Source of the DNA: Streptomyces sp. NBC_00344
GTDB taxonomy: Bacteria > Actinomycetota > Actinomycetes > Streptomycetales > Streptomycetaceae
Reading direction: 5' to 3'
Length of the DNA: 64,000 bases
NCBI RefSeq assembly: GCF_036088315.1
Contig: NZ_CP107996.1
Span: 5,885,001-5,949,000, forward strand
The notes beneath the pieces are model-generated. The model was not told the origin of the DNA. It worked only from the letters and a program-made list of their open reading frames with translations, and searched no databases. The position numbers were made by a program, and so were the translations under genes. Below, in pieces: positions 28,801-37,464 of this stretch; position 1 is the stretch's first letter, and every line of letters begins with the position of its first letter.

Positions 28801-30030
28801 TCAGCCGCCGAACTCCTCCAGGCCCTTCAGCGCCTGGTCGAGCAGCGCCTGCCGGCCTTCGAGCTCACGCGCCAGCTTGTCCGCCCTGGCGTTGTTGCCC
28901 GACGCACGCGCCGCGTCGATCTGGGTGCGCAGTTTGTCCACGGCGTCCTGCAGCTGTCCCGTGAGCCCCGCGGCACGGGCCCGGGCCTCCGGGTTGGTGC
29001 GGCGCCACTCGGACTCCTCGGCCTCCTGCAGCGCGCGCTCCACGGTGTGCATCCGCCCCTCCACCTTCGGACGGGCGTCACGCGGTACGTGGCCGATCGC
29101 CTCCCAGCGCTCGTTGAGCGCACGGAAGGCGGCCCTCGACGCCTTGAGGTCCCTGACCGGGAGCAGCTTCTCGGCCTCGGTGGCGAGCTCCTCCTTCCGC
29201 GTGAGGTTCTCCGTCTGCTCGGCGTCACGCTCGGCGAACACGTCACCGCGCGCCGCGAAGAACACGTCCTGGGCGCCGCGGAAGCGGTTCCACAGGTCGT
29301 CCTCGGCCTCGCGCTGGGCGCGGCCCGCGGCCTTCCACTCGGTCATCAGATCGCGGTAGCGGGCCGCGGTGGCCCCCCAGTCGGTCGAGCCGGAAAGCGA
29401 CTCGGCCTCCGTGACCAGCTTCTCCTTGGCCTTGCGGGCCTCCTCGCGCTGCGCGTCGAGCGAGGCGAAGTGCGCCTTGCGGCGCTTGGAGAACGCCGAC
29501 CTGGCGTGCGAGAAGCGGTGCCACAGCTCGTCGTCGGACTTCCGGTCGAGCCGCGGCAGGCCCTTCCAGGTGTCCACCAGGGCCCGCAGCCGTTCTCCGG
29601 CCGAACGCCACTGGTCGCTCTTCGCCAGTTCCTCGGCCTCGACGACCAGCGCTTCCTTGGCGTGCTTCGCCTCGTCGGTCTGCTTGGCCTTCTGGACCTT
29701 GCGCTCCTCGCGCCGCGCATCGACCGTCGCGACGAGGGCGTCGAGCCGCACCCGCAGCGCGCCGAGATCGCCGACGGCGTGGTGGTCATCGATCTGCCCC
29801 CGCAGATGATCGATGGCGGTCTGGGCGTCCTTGGCCGAGAGATCGGTCGTCTTCACCCGCCGTTCCAGGAGGCCGATCTCGACGACCAGGCCCTCGTACT
29901 TGCGCTCGAAGTAGGCCAAAGCCTCCTCCGGAGAACCTGCCTGCCAAGAGCCGACGACCTTCTCGCCGTCGGCGGTACGCACGTATACGGTGCCTGTCTC
30001 GTCGACACGGCCCCACGGGTCGCTGCTCAC
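28801..30030 (-). CDS. DUF349-domain coiled-coil protein
   Basis: A 409-aa, highly charged, helical protein made of repeated DUF349 units. Recurrent LWxRFxxARxxF-type motifs are seen: ELWHRFSHARSAFSKRRKAH, DLWNRFRGAQDVFFAARGD and ALNERWEAIGHVPRD. The rest is Ala/Glu/Arg/Lys heptad-like sequence. Function is not established; it is cytoplasmic by composition. The GTG at 30030 has GGAGG 5 bases upstream and gives MSSDPWGRVDETGTVYVRT; the frame extends upstream without a better start. It is convergent with relA. Confidence 0.9.
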   Translation of the reverse strand: MSSDPWGRVDETGTVYVRTADGEKVVGSWQAGSPEEALAYFERKYEGLVVEIGLLERRVKTTDLSAKDAQTAIDHLRGQIDDHHAVGDLGALRVRLDALVATVDARREERKVQKAKQTDEAKHAKEALVVEAEELAKSDQWRSAGERLRALVDTWKGLPRLDRKSDDELWHRFSHARSAFSKRRKAHFASLDAQREEARKAKEKLVTEAESLSGSTDWGATAARYRDLMTEWKAAGRAQREAEDDLWNRFRGAQDVFFAARGDVFAERDAEQTENLTRKEELATEAEKLLPVRDLKASRAAFRALNERWEAIGHVPRDARPKVEGRMHTVERALQEAEESEWRRTNPEARARAAGLTGQLQDAVDKLRTQIDAARASGNNARADKLARELEGRQALLDQALKGLEEFGG

Positions 30031-30182
30031 AGCGCCTCCATCCACATGATGCCTGCGGGGACTGTGCGGCCCCCGGGCATCGTCCACAGTTTCTTCGGCC
30101 GGGCTGCATACGCCCCGCACACCGCCAACATAGGCGAACTGCGGGGCGGCTGTCCGCATCCGGCCCATCCGAATATCCCGGC

Positions 30183-30971
30183 TCAGGACTTGGCGACGGT
30201 GGCCTTCGTGACCGTGACGGCCTTCTTGGGGGCGCCGTCCTTGCTCCCACCGGCGACTCCGGCCTTGGCCACGTCCTTGACGGCCTTCAGGCCGGCGTCG
30301 TCCATCGTCCCGAACGGGGTGTACGTCGGAGGCAGCTTGCTGTCCTTGTAGACCAGGAAGAACTGGCTCCCGCCGGTGTGCGGCTGACCGGTGTTGGCCA
30401 TCGCCACCGTGCCGGCCGGATACGTCACCGAACCGTCCGCGCCCGCCTTGCCGAGGGCGGTCAGGTTCTCGTCGGGGATCGTGTACCCGGGACCGCCCGA
30501 GCCGTCGCCCTTGGGGTCGCCGCACTGAAGTACGTAGATCCCGCTGGTCGTCAGCCGGTGGCACTTGGTGCCGTCGAAGAAGCCCTTGTCCGCGAGGTAC
30601 TTGAAGGAGTTGACGGTGTGCGGGGTCTTCGCGGCATCCATCGCCAGTGCCACGGCGCCCCGGTTCGTCTTGAGGGTGAAGGTGTACTTCGCCTTCTTGT
30701 CGATCTTCATGGCGGGCTCGGGCGGCGCGGTGCTGCTCGCCGAGGGGGAAGCCGAGGGGGAAGCCCCCGCGTCCTTGCCCTCCGTGTTCTTGTCGCTCCG
30801 GAACGCACCCGCGCCATAGGCGATGGCGCCTGCCACGACCACCACGGCGACGGCCGATGCAATCACCGAATTGCGCCGGCGGGCCTTGCGCCGGGCCGTG
30901 ACGCGGCGCTCCTGCTGCCGCTCGAACTTTTCCCTGGCGAGCTGGCGCCGCCGCTGATCGCTGCTGACCAC
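30183..30971 (-). CDS. Membrane-anchored cyclophilin-type peptidyl-prolyl isomerase
   Basis: A 262-aa PPIase. A basic cytoplasmic N-terminus (about 1-33) precedes one transmembrane helix (about 34-56), then a Ser/Ala/Pro-rich linker (about 60-85) and the cyclophilin domain outside the membrane. Recognisable pieces are NSFKYLADKGFFDGTKCHRL, GTVAMANTGQPHTGGSQFFL and FGTMDDAGLKAV; these hold the active-site R, Q and F positions of the fold, though R is followed by LTTSGIYVLQ rather than VI-F-MxQ. It probably assists folding of exported proteins. The GTG at 30971 is chosen because AGGGAGA precedes it. Confidence 0.92.
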   Translation of the reverse strand: MVSSDQRRRQLAREKFERQQERRVTARRKARRRNSVIASAVAVVVVAGAIAYGAGAFRSDKNTEGKDAGASPSASPSASSTAPPEPAMKIDKKAKYTFTLKTNRGAVALAMDAAKTPHTVNSFKYLADKGFFDGTKCHRLTTSGIYVLQCGDPKGDGSGGPGYTIPDENLTALGKAGADGSVTYPAGTVAMANTGQPHTGGSQFFLVYKDSKLPPTYTPFGTMDDAGLKAVKDVAKAGVAGGSKDGAPKKAVTVTKATVAKS

Positions 30972-31109
30972 CGGGTGTTCTCCCTCGTACGTGTGTCCTG
31001 GACCGGTCCGGGCTAGGCCGTACCGTATATGGGTTCGCTGTGTGATGAGGAGCGCCGGTAGGCTCTGATCCGCTGCAAACTCCCGCTGGACCGACATTTA
31101 AGGACGATC

Positions 31110-31796
31110 GTGCTGATTGCCGGGTTCCCCGCCGGGGCCTGGGGCACCAACTGTTATCTGGTGGCCCCCGCCGCAGGCGAGGAGTGCGTGATCATCGACC
31201 CGGGCCACCAGGCTGCCCAGGGAGTCGAGGACGCGCTCAGGAAGCATCGGCTCAAGCCCGTGGCGGTCGTTCTCACCCATGGCCATATCGACCACGTGGC
31301 ATCGGTCGTTCCGGTGTGCGGAGCGCATGACGTACCGGCATGGATCCACCCCGCGGACCGCTACATGATGAGCGACCCGGAGAAGGGCATCGGCCGCTCC
31401 ATCGGTATGCCGTTGATGGGCGAACTGACCGTGGGGGAGCCGGACGACGTCAAGGAGCTCGCCGACGGGGCCGAGCTGAGGCTGGCGGGACTGGAGATCG
31501 CCGTCTCGCACGCGCCGGGCCATACCAAGGGGTCGGTGACCTTCAGACTGCCCGAGGCGGAGGACATTCCGCAGATTCTCTTCTCGGGCGACCTGCTCTT
31601 CGCCGGCTCCATCGGACGCACCGACATGCCCGGTGGCGACCACTCCGAGATGCTCGAATCGCTGGCCCGTGTCTGCCTGCCGCTCGACGACTCGACCGTG
31701 GTGCTGCCCGGTCACAACGAGCAGACGACCATCGGCCGCGAGCGCGCCGGCAACCCGTTTCTGCGGGGCATGGCCGCTCCCCGACGAGGAATGTGA
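31110..31796 (+). CDS. Metallo-beta-lactamase-fold hydrolase (glyoxalase II-like)
   Basis: A 228-aa binuclear-metal hydrolase. The metal ligands are visible: H57-x-H59-x-D61-H62 (THGHIDH), a histidine in SHAPGHTKGS, an aspartate in FSGDLLF, and a histidine in VVLPGHNEQT. This is the glyoxalase II (hydroxyacylglutathione hydrolase)-like branch; since Streptomyces use mycothiol rather than glutathione, the substrate is uncertain. The GTG at 31110 has AGGACG upstream. It lies 9 bases before hisS and is probably co-transcribed with it. Confidence 0.9.
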   Translation: MLIAGFPAGAWGTNCYLVAPAAGEECVIIDPGHQAAQGVEDALRKHRLKPVAVVLTHGHIDHVASVVPVCGAHDVPAWIHPADRYMMSDPEKGIGRSIGMPLMGELTVGEPDDVKELADGAELRLAGLEIAVSHAPGHTKGSVTFRLPEAEDIPQILFSGDLLFAGSIGRTDMPGGDHSEMLESLARVCLPLDDSTVVLPGHNEQTTIGRERAGNPFLRGMAAPRRGM

Positions 31797-31805
31797 CGAC
31801 TTTCC

Positions 31806-33068
31806 GTGAGTACTTTCCAGGCGCCCAAGGGCACCTACGACCTGCTTCCGCCCTCCTCCGCGACCTTTCTCGCGGTGCGTGAGGCGATCGCCGCACCACT
31901 GAGGAGTTCGGGCTACGGCTACGTCGAGACGCCCGGTTTCGAGAACGTCGAGCTCTTCGCCCGTGGTGTCGGTGAGTCCACCGACATCGTGTCCAAGGAG
32001 ATGTACGCCTTCGAGACCAAGGGCGGCGACCGTCTCGCGCTGCGTCCCGAGGGCACCGCTTCGGTGCTGCGCGCGGCGCTGGAGGCCAATCTGCACAAGG
32101 CCGGGAATCTGCCGGTCAAACTCTGGTACTCCGGCTCGTACTACCGCTACGAGCGCCCGCAGAAGGGCCGCTACCGCCACTTCTCGCAGGTCGGCGCGGA
32201 GGCCATCGGCGCGGAGGACCCGGCGCTGGACGCCGAGCTGATCATCCTGGCCGACCAGGCCTACCGTTCGCTCGGGTTGCGCAACTTCCGCATCCTGCTG
32301 AACTCGCTGGGGGACAAGGAGTGCCGTCCGGTCTACCGGGAAGCGCTCCAGGGTTTCCTGCGCGAGCTCGACCTGGACGAGGACACCCGGCGGCGGGCCG
32401 AGATCAACCCGCTGCGGGTGCTCGACGACAAGCGTGCCGAAGTGCAGAAGCAACTGTCCGGAGCGCCGGTGCTGCGGGACTACCTCTGCGACGCGTGCAA
32501 GGCGTACCACGAGTCGGTGCGTGAACTGATCACCGCGGCGGGTGTGGTGTTCGAGGACGACGAGAAGCTGGTGCGCGGCCTCGACTACTACACCCGCACC
32601 ACCTTCGAGTTCGTGCACGACGGCCTCGGCTCGCAGTCCGCGGTCGGCGGCGGCGGACGCTACGACGGCCTCTCCGAGATGATCGGTGGTCCCGAACTGC
32701 CGTCGGTGGGCTGGGCGCTTGGTGTGGACCGTACGGTCCTGGCGCTCGAGGCGGAGGGCGTGGAGCTCGAACTTCCCTCCGCCACCAGTGTGTTCGCCGT
32801 GCCGTTGGGCGAGGAGGCGCGCCGGGTGCTGTTCGGTGTGGTCACCGGCCTGCGCAGGGCCGGGATCGCCGCCGACTTCGCCTTCGGCGGCCGGGGCCTG
32901 AAGGGCGCGATGAAGGCGGCCAACCGCTCCGGGGCCCGCTACACCGTCGTCGCGGGTGAACGTGATCTCGCCGAGGGTGTCGTGCAGCTGAAGGACATGG
33001 AGTCGGGGGAGCAGAGCGCGGTGCAGCTCGACGGCATTGTCGAAGCGGTCGCGGCACGACTGCGCTGA
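31806..33068 (+). CDS. hisS: Histidine--tRNA ligase
   Basis: A 420-aa class II synthetase that charges tRNA-His. Motif 2 is in the segment [20 protein letters not shown], the histidine-A signature in [13 protein letters not shown], and motif 3 in GGGRYDGL with WALGVDR. The C-terminal anticodon-binding domain follows from about residue 325. The GTG start has no strong ribosome site, so coupling to the hydrolase gene 9 bases before is likely. A hairpin follows at the convergent boundary. Confidence 0.96.
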   Translation: MSTFQAPKGTYDLLPPSSATFLAVREAIAAPLRSSGYGYVETPGFENVELFARGVGESTDIVSKEMYAFETKGGDRLALRPEGTASVLRAALEANLHKAGNLPVKLWYSGSYYRYERPQKGRYRHFSQVGAEAIGAEDPALDAELIILADQAYRSLGLRNFRILLNSLGDKECRPVYREALQGFLRELDLDEDTRRRAEINPLRVLDDKRAEVQKQLSGAPVLRDYLCDACKAYHESVRELITAAGVVFEDDEKLVRGLDYYTRTTFEFVHDGLGSQSAVGGGGRYDGLSEMIGGPELPSVGWALGVDRTVLALEAEGVELELPSATSVFAVPLGEEARRVLFGVVTGLRRAGIAADFAFGGRGLKGAMKAANRSGARYTVVAGERDLAEGVVQLKDMESGEQSAVQLDGIVEAVAARLR

Positions 33069-33084
33069 CACCAGCAGGCGCCAG

Positions 33085-33114
33085 GGCCCGTACGGGGACA
33101 GCTCCGTACGGGCC
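33085..33114. terminator. Bidirectional hairpin between hisS and response-regulator gene
   Basis: GGCCCGTACGG (33085-33095) pairs perfectly with CCGTACGGGCC (33104-33114), with an 8-base loop, between convergent stops. Confidence 0.75.
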
Positions 33115-33120
33115 TTCCGG

Positions 33121-33741
33121 CTACAGCAGCCCGAGCCGCATCGCGTTCGTCACCGCCGCCGTGCGGTCGTCGACCTCCAACTTGCCGAAGACCCGCAGCA
33201 GATGGGTCTTGACCGTGGACTCGCCGATGAAGAGACGACGGCCGATCTCGGCATTGGTGCATCCCTCAGCCACCAGACGCAGGACCGCGGTCTCACGCTC
33301 CGAAAGCCGCGGCCGCTCCGGCCTGCTGCGCAACTGGTCGACCAGCCGGGCGGCGACCGAGGGCGCAAGCACCGTCTCGCCCCGGGCTGCCGCCCGGACC
33401 GCGTCGGCCAGCTCGCCACGGGCGAGATCCTTGAGCAGATACCCGGCGGCCCCTGCTTCGACGGCTCGCAGGATGTCGCCGTCGGTCTCGTACGTCGTCA
33501 GAACGATCACTCGGCAGGGCAGCCCGGCCGCGGTCATTCTGCCGATCGACTCGGCTCCGCCACCGCCGGGCATCCGCAGGTCCATCAGCACGATGTCCGG
33601 GCGCAGTTCGGCCGACAGCGCCTCGGCCCGCGGCCCACTGGACGCCTCGCCGACGACTTCGAGATCCGGCTCGGCAGCCAGCATCCCGCGCAGCCCCTCC
33701 CGTACGACGGGATGGTCGTCGGCGAGCAGAATCCGGATCAA
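33121..33741 (-). CDS. NarL/LuxR-family response regulator
   Basis: A 206-aa two-component regulator. The receiver domain has the acidic pair D8-D9, the phospho-acceptor D54 (VLMDLRMPG), and a conserved Lys in GYLLKD. The C-terminal LuxR-type helix-turn-helix is LSERETAVLRLVAEGCTNAEIGRRLFIGESTVKTHLLRVFGKL (positions about 145-187). The TTG at 33741 (MIRILLADDH) is preceded by GAGGAG, and it overlaps the kinase stop by 4 bases (TTGA). It most likely controls the adjacent ABC transporter genes. Confidence 0.93.
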   Translation of the reverse strand: MIRILLADDHPVVREGLRGMLAAEPDLEVVGEASSGPRAEALSAELRPDIVLMDLRMPGGGGAESIGRMTAAGLPCRVIVLTTYETDGDILRAVEAGAAGYLLKDLARGELADAVRAAARGETVLAPSVAARLVDQLRSRPERPRLSERETAVLRLVAEGCTNAEIGRRLFIGESTVKTHLLRVFGKLEVDDRTAAVTNAMRLGLL

Positions 33742-34970
33742 CTGGGGCTCCTCAAGTTCACGGTGACGGTGGTGCCTGCCCCCGGTGCACTGCGGATCTC
33801 CGCGGTGCCGCCGACCTCGGCCGCGCGGGCCCGGAGTCCGCTGAGACCGTATCCCCGGCGCGGCGCCCGCGGGTCGAATCCGCAGCCGCAGTCGCTCACC
33901 GATACGGTGAGCGCGGTCTCGCCGTAGGCGAGGGTGACCGAGACGGGAACCGCGGAACCGGCGTGCTTGAGGGCGTTGGTCAGAGCCTCCTGGCAGGTGC
34001 GCAGGGCCACCACCTCGAGACCGGGCGGCAACTGCTGTACGGTCCCGGTCACCTCGACATCCGCCGGCGCCCCGGTCCGCTCCGCGTGGTGGCCGGCCAG
34101 CCGGCGTACCGCGTCGGGGAGCGAGCTGTCCGCCAGGTCCGCCGGTGCGCCACCGGCGACCAGGGCCCTGGCCTCGGCGAGGTTCTGGCGCGCGGTCGCG
34201 GCCATCAGTGCCAAATGGCCGCGGGCCCCCGGCACATCGTGGTCCACCTCCGCTTCCACCACCTGGATCAGCATCAGCAGACTCGTGAAGCCCTGCGCGA
34301 GGGTGTCGTGGATCTCGCGGGACATCCGCTGCCGCTCGGCGAGGGCGCCGTGAGCCGTGGAGAGCCTGGCGACCTCCTCGCGGCTGCTGTCCAGGTCCGC
34401 GATCAGCGCGGCTCGCTCCTTGCTCTGCTCGAGTACCCGGGTGATCCAGGTACCGAAGAACAGCGAGAAGACGAGCGAAGCCACCGCGAAGACGGTGTTG
34501 AAGAAGACGACCTGCCGCTCCGGATGCCAGAGCAGCGCCCAGCCGATCACCGGCGCGATGACGATCACCGAAAGCACCGCGAGGGCACGGCGCATCCGCA
34601 GCAGCATGAAGCACTGCGGGGCGAGCACGAAGGTGGCGAGACGGGTCTCGCCGACCAGCCACGAGGCGGGCAGGAAGAGCAGCACCGCCCCTGCCAGATA
34701 GATGAGCGCCCGGCGCTCGTCGTCGCCCTCGTCCATGATCACCTGGCGGCCGTACCGCAGATACCAGGGGGCCAGCAGGGCCAGGAGCACTGCCGACGCT
34801 GAACGCGTGGGCAGCGAAGGGGCCGACGTGCCGAGCACGAACACCTCGGTGACGGCCAGCAGGACCGCGAAGTACGCGTCCCACGGCAGGAACGTCCGCT
34901 CCCACACATGGGACGCCCGCGCCCCGGTCAAGCGTCGCGCCGGTTCTTCCACCGGAAAGTCAGTAGACAC
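33738..34970 (-). CDS. Sensor histidine kinase (DesK/LiaS/NarX-like, HisKA_3)
   Basis: A 410-aa membrane kinase. Five to six hydrophobic segments (about 30-48, 58-72, 88-104, 112-124, 128-147 and 155-175) form a membrane-embedded sensor with no large extracellular loop. The HisKA_3 dimerisation motif is RQRMSREIHDTLAQG, with phospho-acceptor H221. The HATPase domain has CQEALTNALKHA, DCGCGFDP and GLSGLRARA. Small intramembrane sensors of this type often respond to membrane stress or cell-wall antibiotics. The GTG at 34970 is supported by GGAGG about 9 bases upstream. It overlaps the permease gene. Confidence 0.93.
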   Translation of the reverse strand: MSTDFPVEEPARRLTGARASHVWERTFLPWDAYFAVLLAVTEVFVLGTSAPSLPTRSASAVLLALLAPWYLRYGRQVIMDEGDDERRALIYLAGAVLLFLPASWLVGETRLATFVLAPQCFMLLRMRRALAVLSVIVIAPVIGWALLWHPERQVVFFNTVFAVASLVFSLFFGTWITRVLEQSKERAALIADLDSSREEVARLSTAHGALAERQRMSREIHDTLAQGFTSLLMLIQVVEAEVDHDVPGARGHLALMAATARQNLAEARALVAGGAPADLADSSLPDAVRRLAGHHAERTGAPADVEVTGTVQQLPPGLEVVALRTCQEALTNALKHAGSAVPVSVTLAYGETALTVSVSDCGCGFDPRAPRRGYGLSGLRARAAEVGGTAEIRSAPGAGTTVTVNLRSPS

Positions 34971-35779
34971 AGGACCAATCCTCCGGCGCACCAGGCGCCG
35001 AGCACCAGGGCGATCCTCCCGAACTCCCAGTCTCCGGCCTGTTCGAGGACGGCAGCGGAGTCCGGCAGGAACACACCGCGGAAGCCCTGGCACATCCATT
35101 TCAGCGGGAAGAAGGCGCTGATGTTGAGCAGCCAGTCGGGCACCGTACCGACCGGGATGTAGACCCCGGAGATGAACTGCAGGATCAGGAAGGGCAGCAC
35201 GACCACCGAGCTCGCGCTCTTCCCCGACTTGGGGAGACTGCTGATCGCGATGCCGAGGAGGGCACAGGAGGTGAGCCCGAGAACGAAGATCCAGCCGAAG
35301 GTGAGCCAGGTCAGGGCGTCGGTCGGAAGGTCGAGACCGAAGAGGCCCGCGCCGGCGCCCAGCAGGATCGCCGTCTCGGCGAGCCCGGTGACCAGCACCA
35401 TCCAGATCTTGCCGAGGAAGTACGCGGCCGGCGGCATCGGAGTGCCGCGGAGCCGGCGCAGCACCTTCTCGTCCCGCTCGATGGCGATCGAGATGCCCAG
35501 CGACTGGAAGCTGGTGGACATGATGCCCGCTGCGAGCATCCCGGCCGCGTAGAGCTGCGATGCGGTGATGCCGGCGCCCTCGACGTCGTCGCTGAAGATC
35601 GACGCGAACAGAGCGAGGAACACGACGGGGAAGGCGAAGGTGAAGATGACCTGGTCGCGCTGTCGGGCGAACTGCTTGAGTTCGAGCGCGCCCCGGCTCA
35701 GCCCGATGCTCCAGGCGCCGGGCAGCCTGCCGGACGTGGTGCGCGGTGAGGTATCGGTGGTCGTGGTGAGGGCGGTCAT
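34928..35779 (-). CDS. ABC-2-type transporter permease
   Basis: A 283-aa permease of the drug/lipid exporter type (DrrB/YadH-like ABC2_membrane). Six hydrophobic segments are seen, the first at about 47-62 (VIFTFAFPVVFLALFASIF), with the ABC-2 signature region IERDEKVLRRLRGTPMPPAAYFLGK. The ATG at 35779 (MTALTTTTDTSP) overlaps the ATPase stop by 4 bases, and its 3' end overlaps the kinase start by 43 bases, so all four genes are read as one coupled operon. Confidence 0.93.
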   Translation of the reverse strand: MTALTTTTDTSPRTTSGRLPGAWSIGLSRGALELKQFARQRDQVIFTFAFPVVFLALFASIFSDDVEGAGITASQLYAAGMLAAGIMSTSFQSLGISIAIERDEKVLRRLRGTPMPPAAYFLGKIWMVLVTGLAETAILLGAGAGLFGLDLPTDALTWLTFGWIFVLGLTSCALLGIAISSLPKSGKSASSVVVLPFLILQFISGVYIPVGTVPDWLLNISAFFPLKWMCQGFRGVFLPDSAAVLEQAGDWEFGRIALVLGAWCAGGLVLCLLTFRWKNRRDA

Positions 35780-36630
35780 CGGGCGTTCTCCTGTCCGGTG
35801 AGGCGCAGATACACGTCCTCGAGCGTGGGGCGGCTGATTCTGAGGCCGGGGACCTCCCCTTCGAAGCGCTCCATGAGTGCGGCGACGGTACGGGTCGGCG
35901 TCGCTGTCCGCTCCTCGTGCCCGGCGCCGTCCGCCTCGGTCCACTCGACCGTGGCATCGGTTCCGTAGCGCTCACGCAGTGCGGCCGGCCGGCCCTCTGC
36001 GACGACCTGTCCGGCCGCGATCACCGCGAGCCGGTCGGCGAGCGCCTCGGCCTCCTCCAGGTAGTGGGTGGTGAGCACGATGGTGGTGCCCTCGGCGGCG
36101 AGCTGCCGGATCAGGTCCCAGAACTGGCGTCGCGCCGCCGGGTCGAACCCCGTCGTCGGCTCGTCGAGCAGCAGCAGTTCGGGCCCGCCTATCACTCCGA
36201 GCGCCACGTCGAGCCTGCGCCGTTGTCCGCCCGAGAGACTCTTGATACGGCTGTCGGCCTTCGCGCCGAGACCGACCAGGTCGATGACGTCGTCCGCACT
36301 CCGAGGTTTCGGGTAATAACGGGCGAAATGGCTCACCGTTTCGCGGACCGTCAACTCCGCGGGCGCCGATTCGTCCTGCCAGACAATTCCGACACGTGAT
36401 CGCCACGTACGGTTCCCGGCGGCCGGATCGGTGCCGAGAACGGACACCTCGCCTGCGTCCCGGGACCGGTGGCCCTGCAGGATTTCCACCGTGGTGCTCT
36501 TGCCCGCCCCGTTGGGGCCGAGAATGCCGAAGACCTCTCCCTGCCGAATGCCCAGGTCCAGGCCGTCTACTGCGGTCACTTCGCCGTACTGCTTGCGAAG
36601 TCCGCGTACTTCCACCGCGAGTGCTGTCAT
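35776..36630 (-). CDS. ABC transporter ATP-binding protein (drug-exporter type)
   Basis: A 284-aa ATPase that pairs with the following permease. Walker A GPNGAGKST, signature SLSGGQRRRLDVAL, Walker B LLLLDEPTTGFDP and the switch histidine in VLTTHYLEEAEAL are all intact. A C-terminal extension of about 60 residues resembles the DrrA-type regulatory tail. The ATG at 36630 has GGAAG about 10 bases upstream. It is the first gene of the operon (ATPase, permease, kinase, response regulator) and is divergent from the VKOR gene. The exported substrate is unknown. Confidence 0.94.
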   Translation of the reverse strand: MTALAVEVRGLRKQYGEVTAVDGLDLGIRQGEVFGILGPNGAGKSTTVEILQGHRSRDAGEVSVLGTDPAAGNRTWRSRVGIVWQDESAPAELTVRETVSHFARYYPKPRSADDVIDLVGLGAKADSRIKSLSGGQRRRLDVALGVIGGPELLLLDEPTTGFDPAARRQFWDLIRQLAAEGTTIVLTTHYLEEAEALADRLAVIAAGQVVAEGRPAALRERYGTDATVEWTEADGAGHEERTATPTRTVAALMERFEGEVPGLRISRPTLEDVYLRLTGQENAR

Positions 36631-36768
36631 GACGACGAGTCTTCCGGGGCACTGAACGGATGGGTACGGCCAGGCGTACATCCTTATGTCCATCGAACGG
36701 TGGACAGCCCCCGCGGTGCGGCACAATAGGGCCCGCCCAGCAGGTCTCAGGAGCGATGGATCGGCACT

Positions 36769-37389
36769 ATGACGACGACGGTGATCGAGGACGTGTCCGC
36801 ACAGCAGGATGGGAAAACCGGTGGTGGCCGCGGGCTCGCCTGGCTACTGGTCATCACCGGTGCCGCCGGGCTGCTCGCGGCGTGGGTCATCACCCTTGAC
36901 GAGTTCAAACTGCTCAAGGACCCCGGTTTCACACCGGGCTGCAGCATCAATCCGGTGCTGTCCTGCGGCAACATCATGAAGAGTGCCCAGGCATCGGTGT
37001 TCGGATTCCCCAACCCGATGCTCGGTCTCGCCACCTACTCGGTGGTGATCTGTGTCGGGCTGAGCCTGCTGGCGGGCGGCCGTTTCGGCCGCTGGTACTG
37101 GCTCTCGTTCAACGCCGGCTGTCTCTTCGGGGTCGGGTTCGTGACCTGGCTCCAGTTCGAGTCGCTGTACTCGATCAACGCGCTCTGCCTCTGGTGCTGC
37201 CTCGCCTGGGTCGGCACCATCACGCTGTTCTGGTACGTCACCTCGCACAACATCCGTAACCGGCAGCTGCCTGCCCCGTTCTGGCTGCGGAGCTTCCTGG
37301 ACGAGTTCACCTGGGTGCTCCCCGTGGTGCACATCGGCATCATCGGCATGCTGATCCTGACCCGCTGGTGGAGTTTCTGGACCGGCTGA
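36769..37389 (+). CDS. Vitamin K epoxide reductase (VKOR)-family membrane protein
   Basis: A 206-aa membrane protein with four to five spans. It has the VKOR cysteines: the loop pair C58 and C66 (GCSINPVLSCG), and the quinone-proximal CxxC C140-LW-C143, followed by an extra C144. In actinobacteria VKOR proteins reoxidise secreted DsbA-like thiol oxidases, passing electrons to menaquinone. No thioredoxin domain is fused and no DsbA gene is adjacent, so the partner is elsewhere. It is a single gene, divergent from the ABC operon. Confidence 0.92.
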   Translation: MTTTVIEDVSAQQDGKTGGGRGLAWLLVITGAAGLLAAWVITLDEFKLLKDPGFTPGCSINPVLSCGNIMKSAQASVFGFPNPMLGLATYSVVICVGLSLLAGGRFGRWYWLSFNAGCLFGVGFVTWLQFESLYSINALCLWCCLAWVGTITLFWYVTSHNIRNRQLPAPFWLRSFLDEFTWVLPVVHIGIIGMLILTRWWSFWTG

Positions 37390-37451
37390 CGGTCCGGCGT
37401 CCCGGGTCCGGGACAGCGGGCGGAGCCGGCGGTGTTGTCAGTGGCGTGACA

Positions 37452-37457
37452 TAGGGT
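37452..37457 (+). promoter_or_regulatory. -10 element of a probable leaderless transcript (rarA/mgsA)
   Basis: TAGGGT at 37452-37457 lies 7 bases before the GTG at 37465, with no Shine-Dalgarno sequence. This suggests transcription starts at the start codon. Confidence 0.45.
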
Positions 37458-37464
37458 TTTGTGC

